46,658 nt of DNA, taken from contig UCLR01000035.1 of assembly GCA_900473415.1 (NCBI GenBank), forward strand, positions 1 through 46,658, in the 5' to 3' direction. Position 1 is the first letter of the stretch; every line of letters begins with the position of its first letter. The notes under the pieces are model-generated. The model was given only the letters and a program-made list of their open reading frames with translations, was not told the origin of the DNA and made no database searches. A program made the translations under genes and the position numbers. Below, one piece after another: positions 34,911 through 42,466 of this stretch. The stretch is from Hyphomicrobiales bacterium (lineage in GTDB: Bacteria > Pseudomonadota > Alphaproteobacteria > Rhizobiales > Beijerinckiaceae).

Positions 34911-35309
34911 CTAGCCTCCTCTGCGACCCCAAGGTCGATACGGCAGGATATCCCGCAGAATGCTCGCCAACGCGGGTGCCAGAGCAAAAATCGCGACAAA
35001 GAACAAAAAGGAGGACCTGAGTTGCGCGAAGCCGTGAATATGAAATCGCTCAAATTTTATCATGAACGTGAGAGAGCCTAAGATTACAGGCATCAATAAT
35101 GCCGATTCTATAACTTTATAAGCCGTCAGTTTTTGCCATCTCCCCAGATTGCTGAATACAAAAGACAGGTATATATAATACACATAAGTAGCGATGGCAA
35201 TATATATCAGAATGTAATCAATTGATATTAAGACCACGCTGATAGACGCAAACGATACAGACGCTGAAATATGTAAATCATCGAAACGGCTCGCTCTATA
35301 CCGCGCCAT
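34911..35309 (-). CDS. Hypothetical membrane protein
   Basis: 132 aa, AT-rich codons. Three or four hydrophobic segments (SASVSFASISVVLISIDYIL; IYIAIATYVYYIYLSFVF; VIESALLMPVILGSLTFMI; SFLFFVAIFALAPALASIL). No family recognised. The 3' end overlaps sequence like the neighbouring decayed intergenic DNA, so the C-terminus could be altered. Codon use differs sharply from the operons, suggesting foreign origin. Confidence 0.5.
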   Translation of the reverse strand: MARYRASRFDDLHISASVSFASISVVLISIDYILIYIAIATYVYYIYLSFVFSNLGRWQKLTAYKVIESALLMPVILGSLTFMIKFERFHIHGFAQLRSSFLFFVAIFALAPALASILRDILPYRPWGRRGG

Positions 35310-35607
35310 TTATCAAACCTCCGTGCACTGACAGGGGCATGCCGTCACTGGCGCCATTTTTCCTGCGCTGTGTGGATAAGCTTTCGGGCTGCTCCATCCC
35401 CATATCCCCATTAGCCCGAAGGGCGCCGCTGGCGGGTCCCGCAAAACCCGTCGGCGACGTTCGCCGCATTAACTAGAGAGGTGCCGGCCGCCTGGGCTGG
35501 GGGCCGTGAGGCGGCCGCTAGCGGCTCCGGCTATGCAAGCCCGAAACGACGTGACGTTACGTCGTAGGCGTAAATAGGCCGCTGAACTCAACCTCGCGCT
35601 GGGTCTC
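35310..35607. other. Palindrome-rich non-coding region with one DnaA-type box
   Basis: Contains TGTGGATAA (35371-35379, reverse complement of the DnaA box TTATCCACA), an inverted repeat GGCCGCC/GGCGGCC (35486-35516), the palindrome GCCGCTAGCGGC (35514-35525) and ACGACGT-N6-ACGTCGT (35546-35565). A single DnaA box is not enough for an origin. The role is unknown. Confidence 0.4.
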
Positions 35608-35712
35608 TCAGGAAAAGATTCGCCATGCGGCCCAAATCAGGAAGGTCGCCCAGCAGGCGCACATGAGTAGTGTGCCGATTACGGTGTAGAAGACGACATC
35701 TCTGCGATACAT
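35608..35712 (-). CDS. Tiny single-span membrane protein (34 aa)
   Basis: Reads MYRRDVVFYTVIGTLLMCAC, then WATFLIWAAWRIFS. A basic N-terminus is followed by one hydrophobic helix. GGAGA lies nine bases upstream of the ATG. Function unknown; too short for domain assignment. Confidence 0.55.
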   Translation of the reverse strand: MYRRDVVFYTVIGTLLMCACWATFLIWAAWRIFS

Positions 35713-35868
35713 CGGCAGCGTCTCCGCGATTGTAGAGACAATGTGCGGATCGTTAGTCTTCTAGCGCAACCGCTTTTGGAAATGATCGTAAACGGCCGAA
35801 GCAAAATTCTCTGTGTAAAAGCAATCGGCCGGACCGCCGACGCCCGATCAGCTCCGAAGTCAAGTATT

Positions 35869-35967
35869 TTATCGAAATAGCACAACCGGCACGGTCACCA
35901 GGACGGCAAGCACGACAACAATCGCGGTGCGCATCCAAACGCCAGCATTTTGACCACTCAGCAGCAT
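35869..35967 (-). CDS. Tiny single-span membrane protein (32 aa)
   Basis: Reads MLLSGQNAGVWMRTAIVVVL, then AVLVTVPVVLFR. A strong ribosome site (GGGAGG) stands six bases before the ATG. One hydrophobic helix fills residues 14-31. It lies 156 bases upstream of the 34-aa gene on the same strand. Confidence 0.6.
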   Translation of the reverse strand: MLLSGQNAGVWMRTAIVVVLAVLVTVPVVLFR

Positions 35968-36103
35968 GCCACGCCTCCCTGTTCTCGTTGACCCAACGGA
36001 ACACGGGTCTGGGCCGCACGCAAGGAGTTTGGGGACGCCAGTTCAACCTCTCTGTGTGTCGTCTCCGAGCAAACCTCCAGAAACCTTTCCATCCCAGGCA
36101 ACT

Positions 36104-37033
36104 TTAGTATTTCTCCCAATCGTAGGGGCCGGCCATCCCAGCCAGCGCGAATAGGGGCTGCGCAATGTCGGCGACGACCTTGTTTGCCACTCTCGCCTGG
36201 CTCTCGAACGATTGCTCCGGAGGCCGATCGGTGACCTGGCTCGCAGCCCGGATGACGGCTCCGGTATCATCATCCTGTAAGCGCCATCTGATCAGGAGCC
36301 GGCCGTCGGAAAATCCAGTTACGCTGCCTTCAAGTGCCAGCCGTTGTTTGGGCGCTTGCTCACCCTCGACTGCGCCTTGGGAACTGAGTGTCTCCGCCTG
36401 GCGGTAAATGGCCACGCCCTTCAACTGCGCGACCGAGGCTACGATTTCCTCTGAGAGTCCGGCAGCGAAGACTTCCGCGTTCGACGAGATCGCGGCGAAG
36501 GGTTTGAGCGTCAGCGACACTCCCGTTGAGCGTCCGGTTGAATGTGAAGCAGGTGTCGAAGACATCGCCACATCCAGGAGCGCCACGGCACCACCAATCA
36601 CCAGCGTCATTGCCAAAACAACAAACGAAAGGTGCGTTGGCGATCGGGCTACGGCACGATGACGTGCCGCCGGCTCAGCGGGGACTTCGGGACTAGCCCG
36701 CGCTCCAGCCTTTTGGCTGAAACGGCCGACATATCCGCCCTTTGGTATCTCGATCAGAACTACGTCGCGCCGCCCTTCGAGCAGGTAGTAGCGCTCCAAC
36801 GCGCGCCGCAACCGCCCCGCCTCGATCCGAACGACCGGGTCGTTCATCATGTCAAAAGTGGTGTCGCGCTCAAAAACATCGATTGCAATTGCATAGCCCT
36901 TGAGCTGGTTGAAATTGCCAGCAAGGGTCTGCTCCACCACGTGGCTTAGGAACCGCTCAAGCCGTGGAGATGCCTCGAAGTCGGGGCTGGCCAGGATCTT
37001 CTGCAATTGGGCGCGGATATCGTCCTTCGACAA
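36104..37033 (-). CDS. Adenylate-cyclase-type regulator N-terminal domain plus TolB-like domain, no TPRs
   Basis: About 309 aa if started at the TTG 37033; the frame stays open to a GTG at 37267, but those residues are not family-like. Residues 1-95 match the winged-helix-like opening shared by many rhizobial adenylate-cyclase/TolB regulators (LQKILASPDFEASPRLERFL, LKGYAIAIDVFER, NDPVVRIEAGRLRRALERYY, VLIEIPKGGYVGRF). One membrane span follows (LSFVVLAMTLVIGGAVALLD). A TolB/FlgO-like domain then reads SLTLKPFAAISSNAEVFAAG, LSEEIVASVAQLKGVAIY. The tetratricopeptide array usual after this is absent; the protein ends at PYDWEKY. Role unknown. Confidence 0.72.
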   Translation of the reverse strand: MSKDDIRAQLQKILASPDFEASPRLERFLSHVVEQTLAGNFNQLKGYAIAIDVFERDTTFDMMNDPVVRIEAGRLRRALERYYLLEGRRDVVLIEIPKGGYVGRFSQKAGARASPEVPAEPAARHRAVARSPTHLSFVVLAMTLVIGGAVALLDVAMSSTPASHSTGRSTGVSLTLKPFAAISSNAEVFAAGLSEEIVASVAQLKGVAIYRQAETLSSQGAVEGEQAPKQRLALEGSVTGFSDGRLLIRWRLQDDDTGAVIRAASQVTDRPPEQSFESQARVANKVVADIAQPLFALAGMAGPYDWEKY

Positions 37034-37496
37034 TGGGCCCGCTGGGCGTGCGAGGGCGCCGTCGTCCCTATCAACCCAAAGTTCTTTCCGCGCTGCGGAA
37101 CCAGCCACTCGCCGACAATCCTTGCGAAGCGAGGTTGCCCGCCAAGGCGGACGCCCTGCCTTCCGGGTCAGACTATCGCAATTCGACGGGCCGACCAGCC
37201 CCATTTGGGGGGCGCTCGACCAGCCGTCACGAAGTCGTGTTGATCCGCGGTGCTGTGGGAGACGCACCGATCAGCATGTCAGCTGGATCCGCTCCGATCT
37301 CTTGTCTGTTGAGAGCGATGCCCGCGGCTTCAGGAGGTGCTGGTCGGTGGACGCCGAGCCGCTGGGGCTGGGGGGCAGGGCAACAGCCCGGCGTCCTGCG
37401 CCACGTTTCCTTGACGCAAGGTTAGATTGCATCAAAACTGCGGAAGGTTGGCGGAACATCTCGGTCACATAATCGCTATCTCCTGAGGAGGCGGCG
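37034..37496. other. Intergenic / uncertain 5' region
   Basis: Covers the possible upstream extension of the TolB-like gene and a non-coding stretch before the DUF982 gene. No other gene is supported. Confidence 0.35.
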
Positions 37497-37916
37497 ATGG
37501 GTCCACTATTCATCGCCGCCTCGATGTTGGCCGTTGCTGCGGCTGCTTGGTTCGCGTCGAAGCGCTGGCGGTGGGAGGCTCCGGCCGAATTTCGTGACGA
37601 TCGTTCTCAAACCGCTGCCGCGCCACCGCGGAACGATTCCTCGCTGCCTCGCAGGAGAGCCATGCCGCTCCACTGGTTCAACCCTCCGATCTACGTCACG
37701 GACGCCAAAACCGGTGAGCGCTACGCCGTGACGAATATCGAGCGGGCGGCGGAATTCCTGCTGTCCTGGCGAGATGCGGCCGCCAGTGAGGAGTGGCGTG
37801 AGGCTGTGCAGGCATGCATGGCGGCGATCAAAGGTCAGGGTGGGATCGAGGATGCACGCGCGGCCTTCGCCGTCGCAGCACAAGCCTGCGGTAGATCGGC
37901 CGGCGATAGCGGCTAG
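37497..37916 (+). CDS. DUF982-domain protein with N-terminal membrane anchor
   Basis: 139 aa; GAGGAG six to seven bases before the ATG. Residues 3-20 are hydrophobic (PLFIAASMLAVAAAAWFA), probably an anchor. From about residue 60 it is DUF982: PLHWFNPPIYVTDAKTGERY, AVTNIERAAEFLLSWRD, EAVQACMAAIKGQGGIEDAR, AAFAVAAQACG. DUF982 proteins are small, function unknown, and abundant in Hyphomicrobiales; an anchored version is less usual. Confidence 0.85.
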   Translation: MGPLFIAASMLAVAAAAWFASKRWRWEAPAEFRDDRSQTAAAPPRNDSSLPRRRAMPLHWFNPPIYVTDAKTGERYAVTNIERAAEFLLSWRDAAASEEWREAVQACMAAIKGQGGIEDARAAFAVAAQACGRSAGDSG

Positions 37917-38075
37917 GTCGGCGCGCTTCAGACCCGCTGCAGCGCCGTGAAGCAGTTGATCTCGCTCCTCTGAAACGCGACTGCGGTCTCGCCACGGTGT
38001 GATTCAGCACCCAAGCGAGACCCCGCTTCAAATTTCCTCTAAATAATTGAATTTAAGAAGTTATCTTTATTGTGA
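37917..38075. other. Short intergenic stretch
   Basis: No gene. AT-rich run near 38035-38075 just before the palindromic repeat. Confidence 0.35.
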
Positions 38076-38176
38076 AGGGGACACGATCGGCGCCGATCGT
38101 GACCCCTCTTCAAACGCTGATATGCCGTTCAAATCAGCGAGTTAAAGGTGAATTTGGCGGGGTCAAGCTTCGGCGC
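38076..38176 (+). repeat. Copy C (best preserved) of the ~100-bp dispersed repeat
   Basis: Begins with AGGGG-A, then the perfect 20-bp palindrome CACGATCGGCGCCGATCGTG (38082-38101), then A-CCCCT, giving a 32-bp near-perfect palindrome. It continues through GATATG, TTCAA and GTTAAAGG to TTTGGCGGGGTCAAGCTTCG and ends GCGCC. Aligns along its whole length with copy A at 6609-6708 (opposite orientation) and partly with copy B at 20707-20743. No transposase is beside it. Confidence 0.65.
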
Positions 38177-38361
38177 CTACTGACATCGATGATGACCATT
38201 CCGCATTCCAAAAGCTCACACCATTCGAGTCTGAATGTGCAAGCTTGCGTGGGGCGGGCTTGGGACCCATAGCTGGATCGGACGTTTTAAAATTGATCCG
38301 ACCAATTCATTGGAACCTGCGCCGTTGAGGCGCGTTTTGGCCTCCAAAAATGGAGGCGGCA

Positions 38362-38526
38362 ATGTGGCGTGTGTCGTTTCTCGCAGCTTTCTTTTCAGTG
38401 GCCGGGATCACCGCGGTCGTGGCCTCGCAATCACTTCCAACGACATGGTTGGGCGATGCGGCATGGTTGGTCATAGCTGGGTCGTCGGCCCTTGCTGTCA
38501 TGGCGTTCGAGGCTGAAACCGACTGA
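38362..38526 (+). CDS. Small two-span membrane protein (54 aa)
   Basis: ATG at 38362 with GGAGG about five bases upstream (an earlier ATG at 38350 is in frame). Two hydrophobic helices: VSFLAAFFSVAGITAVVA and AAWLVIAGSSALAVMAF, joined by SQSLPTTWLGD. Acidic end ETD. Function unknown. Confidence 0.6.
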   Translation: MWRVSFLAAFFSVAGITAVVASQSLPTTWLGDAAWLVIAGSSALAVMAFEAETD

Positions 38527-38628
38527 CTTCCATGACCACCGGCGTCGGCTAACTCAGCTTTGTTATCGGTGGTGATCGCGATTCCTTTACTCAGAGCGTG
38601 CGTGATTTGGTCAGTTAGGCAAAGAAAA

Positions 38629-38654
38629 ACCCCGGTGCCGTTAGACACCGGGGT
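38629..38654 (-). terminator. Rho-independent terminator
   Basis: Perfect 9-bp stem ACCCCGGTG/CACCGGGGT with an 8-nt loop; on the minus strand it is followed by TTTTCTTT. It lies about 40 bases after the stop at 38695 and ends that transcript. Confidence 0.85.
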
Positions 38655-38694
38655 CCGCGATCGCCGGCAGCCGTACGGCGCCAGTCCGTTCGCC

Positions 38695-39016
38695 TTACGC
38701 GGCGGCGGCAACCTTCGGCTCCTTGCCGGGCGCCAGGACGCGGAAGACGCCGCCCTTCGACTCGCCCTGCGCCTTCTCGATCAGGCCGAAGAGACGGGCC
38801 TCGCCCTCGACGAAGATGTCCTTGACGGCCTCGGCCGCCTTGCCGAACGCCATGGCGCGGAAGGTCACCGGCTTCTGCTTGACGGTGGTCTGGAACTTGG
38901 CCGACAGGTAGGACTTGCCGGTGCGGTCGACCTTCGACTCGACTTCGATCAGGTTGCCCTTGAGCGGGAAGGCGCGCTGACGATCGGTGGTCTGGGTCTG
39001 GGTGGCCTTCCTTCAT
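38695..39016 (-). pseudogene. Frameshifted small gene, possible OB-fold-like protein
   Basis: The coding frame (to TAA at 38695) reads QRAFPLKGNLIEVESKVDRT, GKSYLSAKFQTTVKQKPVTF, RAMAFGKAAEAVKDIFVEGE, ARLFGLIEKAQGESKGGVFR, VLAPGKEPKVAAAA, with strong GC3. Its only nearby ATG (39016, overlapping the upstream stop as ATGA) is in another frame; removing one G in GAAGGCC would join them to give about 107 aa. Alternatively the frame continues directly from the upstream gene through its TGA. The strand pattern resembles small ssDNA-binding-like OB folds, but this is a guess. A terminator follows. Confidence 0.6.
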
Positions 39017-39432
39017 CTGGGTCTGCAGCGGTTGAGCTCGCCCTTCACGAAGGCATTGATCAGCTTGACCGTGAAGGCAATGCCGCCGCCTACGCCAGCC
39101 CCGCCGACTGGATTGACCATTCCGAGAAACCCGGTTCCGACCTGGGCGCCGCCTAAGGCCACCGTGGTCGTGCAGCACTGTTGGACGTTGACGATCATAG
39201 GGAAGCGCGGATCGGAAGGATCGAGGCCAGCTCCGCTTTCTACCGCGGCGGCAAAGTGCGCCGTGGTGATATTGCAGGCCTCCTTCAAGCGCTCCTTGTC
39301 TTTCAACGTCTCGAGGAGGGCAGTAGCCCGATCGGTAAGGCGGGCTATCTGCGGCACCTGGGACTGCGCGCCGGCAGCGCCGCCCATGGCAACGAGGAAG
39401 ACGAGAGCGGCGCGTGATTGCAGGAGCTTCAT
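39013..39432 (-). CDS. Secreted hypothetical protein
   Basis: 139 aa with a signal peptide (KLLQSRAALVFLVAMGGAAG then AQSQ). Mature part: helical start (ARLTDRATALLETLKDKERL), a CNITTAHF segment, a CC pair in NVQQCCTTTVALGGAQVGTG, a Gly-rich hydrophobic run (GAGVGGGIAFTV) and a last cysteine (LNRCRPR). Four cysteines could form disulfides. Not recognised. Its TGA is in the same frame as the downstream ORF, and overlaps that gene's out-of-frame ATG. Confidence 0.65.
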   Translation of the reverse strand: MKLLQSRAALVFLVAMGGAAGAQSQVPQIARLTDRATALLETLKDKERLKEACNITTAHFAAAVESGAGLDPSDPRFPMIVNVQQCCTTTVALGGAQVGTGFLGMVNPVGGAGVGGGIAFTVKLINAFVKGELNRCRPR

Positions 39433-39526
39433 GGTGAGCGTCTCGGCGGCTGGGGTTCGAACGACTTGGCTGCCGAAGGATTCGGCTACGACAAGGGTCG
39501 CCCGACTTTATGCAAGCGACCATAAG

Positions 39527-39555
39527 AAAACCCCGCCGTTAGACGGCGGGGTTTT
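39527..39555 (-). terminator. Strong terminator of the tRNA operon
   Basis: AAAACCCCGCCG / CGGCGGGGTTTT, 12-bp perfect stem with a 5-nt loop, five bases after the CCA end of tRNA-Ala. The flanking A/T runs would let it work on both strands, so it may also shield the genes at 39.4 kb. Confidence 0.9.
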
Positions 39556-39560
39556 GGTTT

Positions 39561-39636
39561 TGGTGGAGCCAGACGGGATCGAACCGACGACCTGAAGCTT
39601 GCAGAGCTCCCGCTCTCCCAACTGAGCTATGGCCCC
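39561..39636 (-). tRNA. tRNA-Ala (anticodon TGC)
   Basis: 76 nt with encoded CCA. Acceptor GGGGCCA/TGGCTCC, D arm GCTC/GAGC, anticodon stem GGAGC/GCTTC with loop TCTGCAA, T arm GTCGG-TTCGATC-CCGTC (one U-U mismatch). It is not linked to an rRNA operon, where tRNA-Ala(TGC) is often found. Confidence 0.95.
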
Positions 39637-39645
39637 AGAGTGTGA

Positions 39646-39722
39646 TGGTCGGAGCGACAGGATTCGAACCTGCGACCCACGGTTCCCAAAACCGTTGCGC
39701 TACCGGGCTGCGCTACGCTCCG
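39646..39722 (-). tRNA. tRNA-Pro (anticodon TGG)
   Basis: 77 nt with encoded CCA. Acceptor CGGAGCG/CGCTCCG, anticodon stem ACGGT/ACCGT with loop TTTGGGA, T arm GCAGG-TTCGAAT-CCTGT. Nine bases upstream of tRNA-Ala on the same strand; the two probably share a transcript. Confidence 0.95.
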
Positions 39723-39775
39723 ACGGGGAATTTCAAAACGGCCTGCTCGCTGTTTCTGATGCGTGCTCAACCGAT

Positions 39776-40203
39776 CTAGGCCCGCGCTCTGGCGAGGGCC
39801 GCCGCGTCCGCGATGATCTCGTCATGATCGGCATAGGTGTCGAGATGCGGAAGCTCCGACACGGTCTTCCAAGCGACGTCACGCGCGTCGTCCTTGGCCG
39901 TGACCTCCGGCTGATCGATGACGACACCGATCCGATCGAGATCGAAGACGAACGCTGTCGTCTTGATATCTGCGCGCGGATCGCGATCCGGCCTGGTTTT
40001 CCTGACGGAGCCGACATAGGCGCGCTCGAGGTGGCGCAGGATGCCGTCGAGGCCGATGATCGAGGTCGTGCCAACCTTGAGGCGAAAGTCGGTTTCCTCG
40101 ATCAGTTCGCGCAGCGCGGATGATCGCGGACGACGAGCAGGATGGCACCGCGGTGAAGGATTACGCAGTCAGCGGTCTCGAATGGGCCAGTCCCGTCGGG
40201 CAC
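39776..40203 (-). pseudogene. Nudix hydrolase gene with internal deletion
   Basis: From a GTG at 40203: TGPFETADCVILHRGAILLV followed by VRDHP, then the frame breaks. In the shifted frame: ALRELIEETDFRLKVGTTSI, IGLDGILRHLERAYVGSVRK, AFVFDLDRIGVVIDQPEVTA, KDDARDVAWKTVSELPHLDT, ending ALARARA. The REL-EE part of the Nudix box is kept, but the GGxxExGE part (about 25 residues) is deleted, so it cannot be active. A 26-codon frame (MKALSPEDIAAIAEYRARRD then WPIRDR) overlaps its start. Confidence 0.75.
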
Positions 40204-40517
40204 GGTATTCTGCGATGGCGGCGATGTCCTCAGGGCTGAGTGCTTTCATCTATTCAGTCTCCGTGGCCGTCGCTTGTTTTGGGGACATCACTGCTCGATC
40301 AGCCGCCGACCCAAGTCCCCAATCTCTGGCGCCACGCGAGCGGCTGAAGCCAACGCGGCGGAACTCCCGAGATGCCGTAGAGCGCGCCAGCACTGCCGAT
40401 AAGTGCCCCTCCACTCGCTCATGATCCAGATCAAGGAAGCGGCATCGGCCTTGCACTTTGCTGAGGCACTAAGCCTGCGCCGACCCAGATCGACACATAA
40501 TCGCACATCGGTGGGCC
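40204..40517. other. Intergenic; conserved upstream region of micro-ORF copy 2
   Basis: About 90 bases from roughly 40428 to 40517 align with 7119-7205, the region before micro-ORF copy 1 (for example CAGATCAAGG, GCATCGGC, TTTGCTGAGGC, AGATCGACACA). No separate gene is supported here. Confidence 0.45.
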
Positions 40518-40649
40518 ATGAATCTCAAACAGCGTCGCCTTCGTCTCATTTTGACACTTGCCTTGGCCCGGCGGAAACGCCGCCGTGCCGCCTCCGGCAT
40601 CAAGGTTCCACATCTGCGGCTGGTGTGGTCGTCGGATCGGCCTGCTTGA
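40518..40649 (+). CDS. Conserved Arg-rich micro-ORF, copy 2 (unknown function)
   Basis: 43 codons: MNLKQRRLRLILTLALARRK, then RRRAASGIKVPHLRLVWSSD, then RPA. Paralogue of 7206-7349: same start, same RRKRR block, same LRLVWSSDRPA end, with mainly synonymous changes in those blocks and free variation between. The GAAA hairpin (CGGCG-GAAA-CGCCG) is also kept. The codon pattern suggests a real peptide that may bind nucleic acid (11 or 12 basic residues), but no family is known. Confidence 0.5.
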   Translation: MNLKQRRLRLILTLALARRKRRRAASGIKVPHLRLVWSSDRPA

Positions 40650-40832
40650 TGCGCCACTGGCGCGCAAGCATGCGGAAACTACTTTGCGTTAGCTGGCGGC
40701 GAGCGGGCCGGTCCGTCGGATCATAGGCTCCAGCGATCTGACCGACCTTCCGCTCAGCGAGCCACCAGGGGGCAGGATTGCATCGGCGATCGCTCCGGCT
40801 CATGCTTACCTAGCGCAAGCTCGGAGAATGTC

Positions 40833-41063
40833 ATGATCCGTACGGCTTTGATTGCTGTTTCCATCGGCTTGCTTCTAAGCCCAACGTTGGCTGTTGATGC
40901 TTCCGCCAAACCCCGAGGGAACAGGGCCTTCCAGAACAAATCCATGGGCGGCCCGCGCGTGAATAACAATCGTTCTGGGGTTGGCCTTGGCAACCCCGGC
41001 GGGGTGAAGGATTTCAGCCTGCATGGGCCGTACCGCGGCGTGAAGTATATAAGAAACATCTAA
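40833..41063 (+). CDS. Small secreted basic protein
   Basis: 76 aa; GGAG before the ATG. Signal peptide IRTALIAVSIGLLLSPTLAV then DASA. The mature part is short, Asn/Gly-rich and basic (KPRGNRAFQNKSMGGPRVNN, GVGLGNPGGVKDFS, YRGVKYIRNI). Not recognised. Confidence 0.6.
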   Translation: MIRTALIAVSIGLLLSPTLAVDASAKPRGNRAFQNKSMGGPRVNNNRSGVGLGNPGGVKDFSLHGPYRGVKYIRNI

Positions 41064-41136
41064 GTCGCATCTGGCGACGAGAACAGCACTGATCTCGATT
41101 CATAAAATAGATCGGCCCGATTGTAGGCGCCGGCCG

Positions 41137-41645
41137 TCAGGCGCCGGTAGCGACGCCTTGGACGATCAGGCCAAGCGTCTTCGCCCGCTTGAGCTGGAGG
41201 CCGGCGACCTTCGTCGAGATGCCGAATTCCCGCGAGACCAGGACGGCGATTGTGGCTTCACCGCTCTTGGCGCTGCGGTTGACGACAGCAGCCACGGCCG
41301 TCGCCGGCGCGAGCAACTCTCGGGCGAACTGCGCCGCCTCGCTGAAGAGGCGCTGCCCTTGGGCATCGTCCGTTTCGGGATAGCCTGCGCCTGCCGGCTC
41401 TCCGCGGCGACGGCGACATCCGCGGCGACGGCCGCGGCATCACGCGTCGAGTGGCTCTCGCAGAGGTCAGCGGCCGAGATCAGGGCCGAGCGGCTGGCGG
41501 CGTCCGGATGGATGGCGGCAGCGCCGCGCAGCGCGATCGGCAGGATGCTGGTCCCCGCGTGCTGGATGAAGACGTCGCTGGCCGCAGCGTCGCGGCTGAT
41601 CGAGTTGATGTCGCCGAGAGTCTCGGCGGGAATGGGCGTGGCCAT
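41137..41645 (-). pseudogene. Frameshifted gene of unknown function
   Basis: Two in-order coding frames with strong GC3. Frame 1 from the ATG at 41645: MATPIPAETLGDINSISRDA, ASDVFIQHAGTSILPIALRG, HPDAASRSALISAADLCESH, VAADVAVAAESRQAQAI. Near 41370-41395 the frame shifts by one base to YPETDDAQGQRLFSEAAQFA, RELLAPATAVAAVVNRSAKS, ATIAVLVSREFGISTKVAGL, LKRAKTLGLIVQGVATGA. The second part is loosely like the tail of ImmA/IrrE peptidases (ELL.P, VSREFGIS), but no HExxH is present. Total about 169 aa. A sequencing error is possible. Confidence 0.55.
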
Positions 41646-41860
41646 TCTTTGTTTTGGGATTTCGAGGGTCCGGGTTTCACCCCGGATTGCCTTGACCAAG
41701 GACAGTCTGCTGATCGGATTGCGTGAATTCGGACGGACGGCCCATCACCACCTCGAACGCAGGCCGATGCTCTCGGAACTTACCTATCGCCCCACGGTTC
41801 ATCCCCCATAGGGATAGCAAAGGGTGACCTTCGGCTTCATGTGAATTGAAGGAAAACCAG

Positions 41861-42193
41861 ATGCTCAGGAACGTTATTTTTGCCGCGGGGCTGGTTCTGC
41901 TGCCTGCGACCGCTTTCGCTCAGAATCAGGGTCAGCCCAATGGGTTGCCGGAGCCTCCGTCGATGCGCAGCGAGATGGTGCCGCGCTTCAAGCAATACGT
42001 GGTCACCCAGCGCCCGACCTCGTTTACCTATTCACAGCCGCTCGCGGTCGGCACCGTGCTCCCGCAGCAGGGCGTGGTTTATAGCGAGGTTCCGGCAGAA
42101 TACGGCGTGAGCGGCTATCGCTACACCGTCGTGAATGAACACCCCGTCCTAGTGGAGCCTAGCACCCGGCGGGTCGTCCAGATTATCGATTGA
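41861..42193 (+). CDS. DUF1236-domain exported protein
   Basis: 110 aa from the ATG at 41861 (AAGGA six to seven bases upstream; a TTG at 41846 is rejected). Signal peptide LRNVIFAAGLVLLPATAFAQ. The DUF1236 core is RFKQYVVTQRPTSFTYSQPL, AVGTVLPQQGVVYSEVPAEY, then YRYTVVNEHPVLVEPSTRRV. Members are envelope proteins of unknown function in Hyphomicrobiales; the C-terminal part typically ends in a binding-to-periplasm fold with VxxP turns. A terminator follows. Confidence 0.9.
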   Translation: MLRNVIFAAGLVLLPATAFAQNQGQPNGLPEPPSMRSEMVPRFKQYVVTQRPTSFTYSQPLAVGTVLPQQGVVYSEVPAEYGVSGYRYTVVNEHPVLVEPSTRRVVQIID

Positions 42194-42234
42194 TCTATGC
42201 CGGCCGACGGGCGGCACGCGTCGGCTGGAACGAG

Positions 42235-42260
42235 GCCCGCTCCCTTTGGGGGCGGGCTTT
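42235..42260 (+). terminator. Terminator of the DUF1236 gene
   Basis: GCCCGC-TCC-CTTTG-GGG-GCGGGC stem-loop followed by TTT, 41 bases after the DUF1236 stop. A further hairpin (AGCCCG..CGGGCT) lies at 42287-42310. Confidence 0.7.
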
Positions 42261-42466
42261 CTCATGAGCCCCTGTTGATACGAGAAAGCCCGACCTGCTA
42301 AGGCCGGGCTCCTGTTACCCATGGCGCTGGTACATCCGCAGTCGCCGGGCAAAACTTCAACATTATGCCGCGGGTGGCGGCGCGGGATTCGGGGAGCATC
42401 AGCCAAAGCGAGCGCACGCGAACAAACCGTGAATTACGTATCTCACAACGACCGGGAGAACGCAAG

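Noticed and set aside
35371..35379. Replication origin
   Set aside because: A single DnaA-type box without AT-rich unwinding region, iterons, or repABC/dnaA genes nearby.
38615..39523. 302-codon minus-strand frame
   Set aside because: It runs across two real genes in a third frame and has shadow-like Arg/Gly-rich composition.
39561..39636. tRNA-Ala as a degenerate pseudo-tRNA
   Set aside because: One U-U mismatch in the T stem only; all other arms, the anticodon loop and CCA are intact, and a terminator follows.
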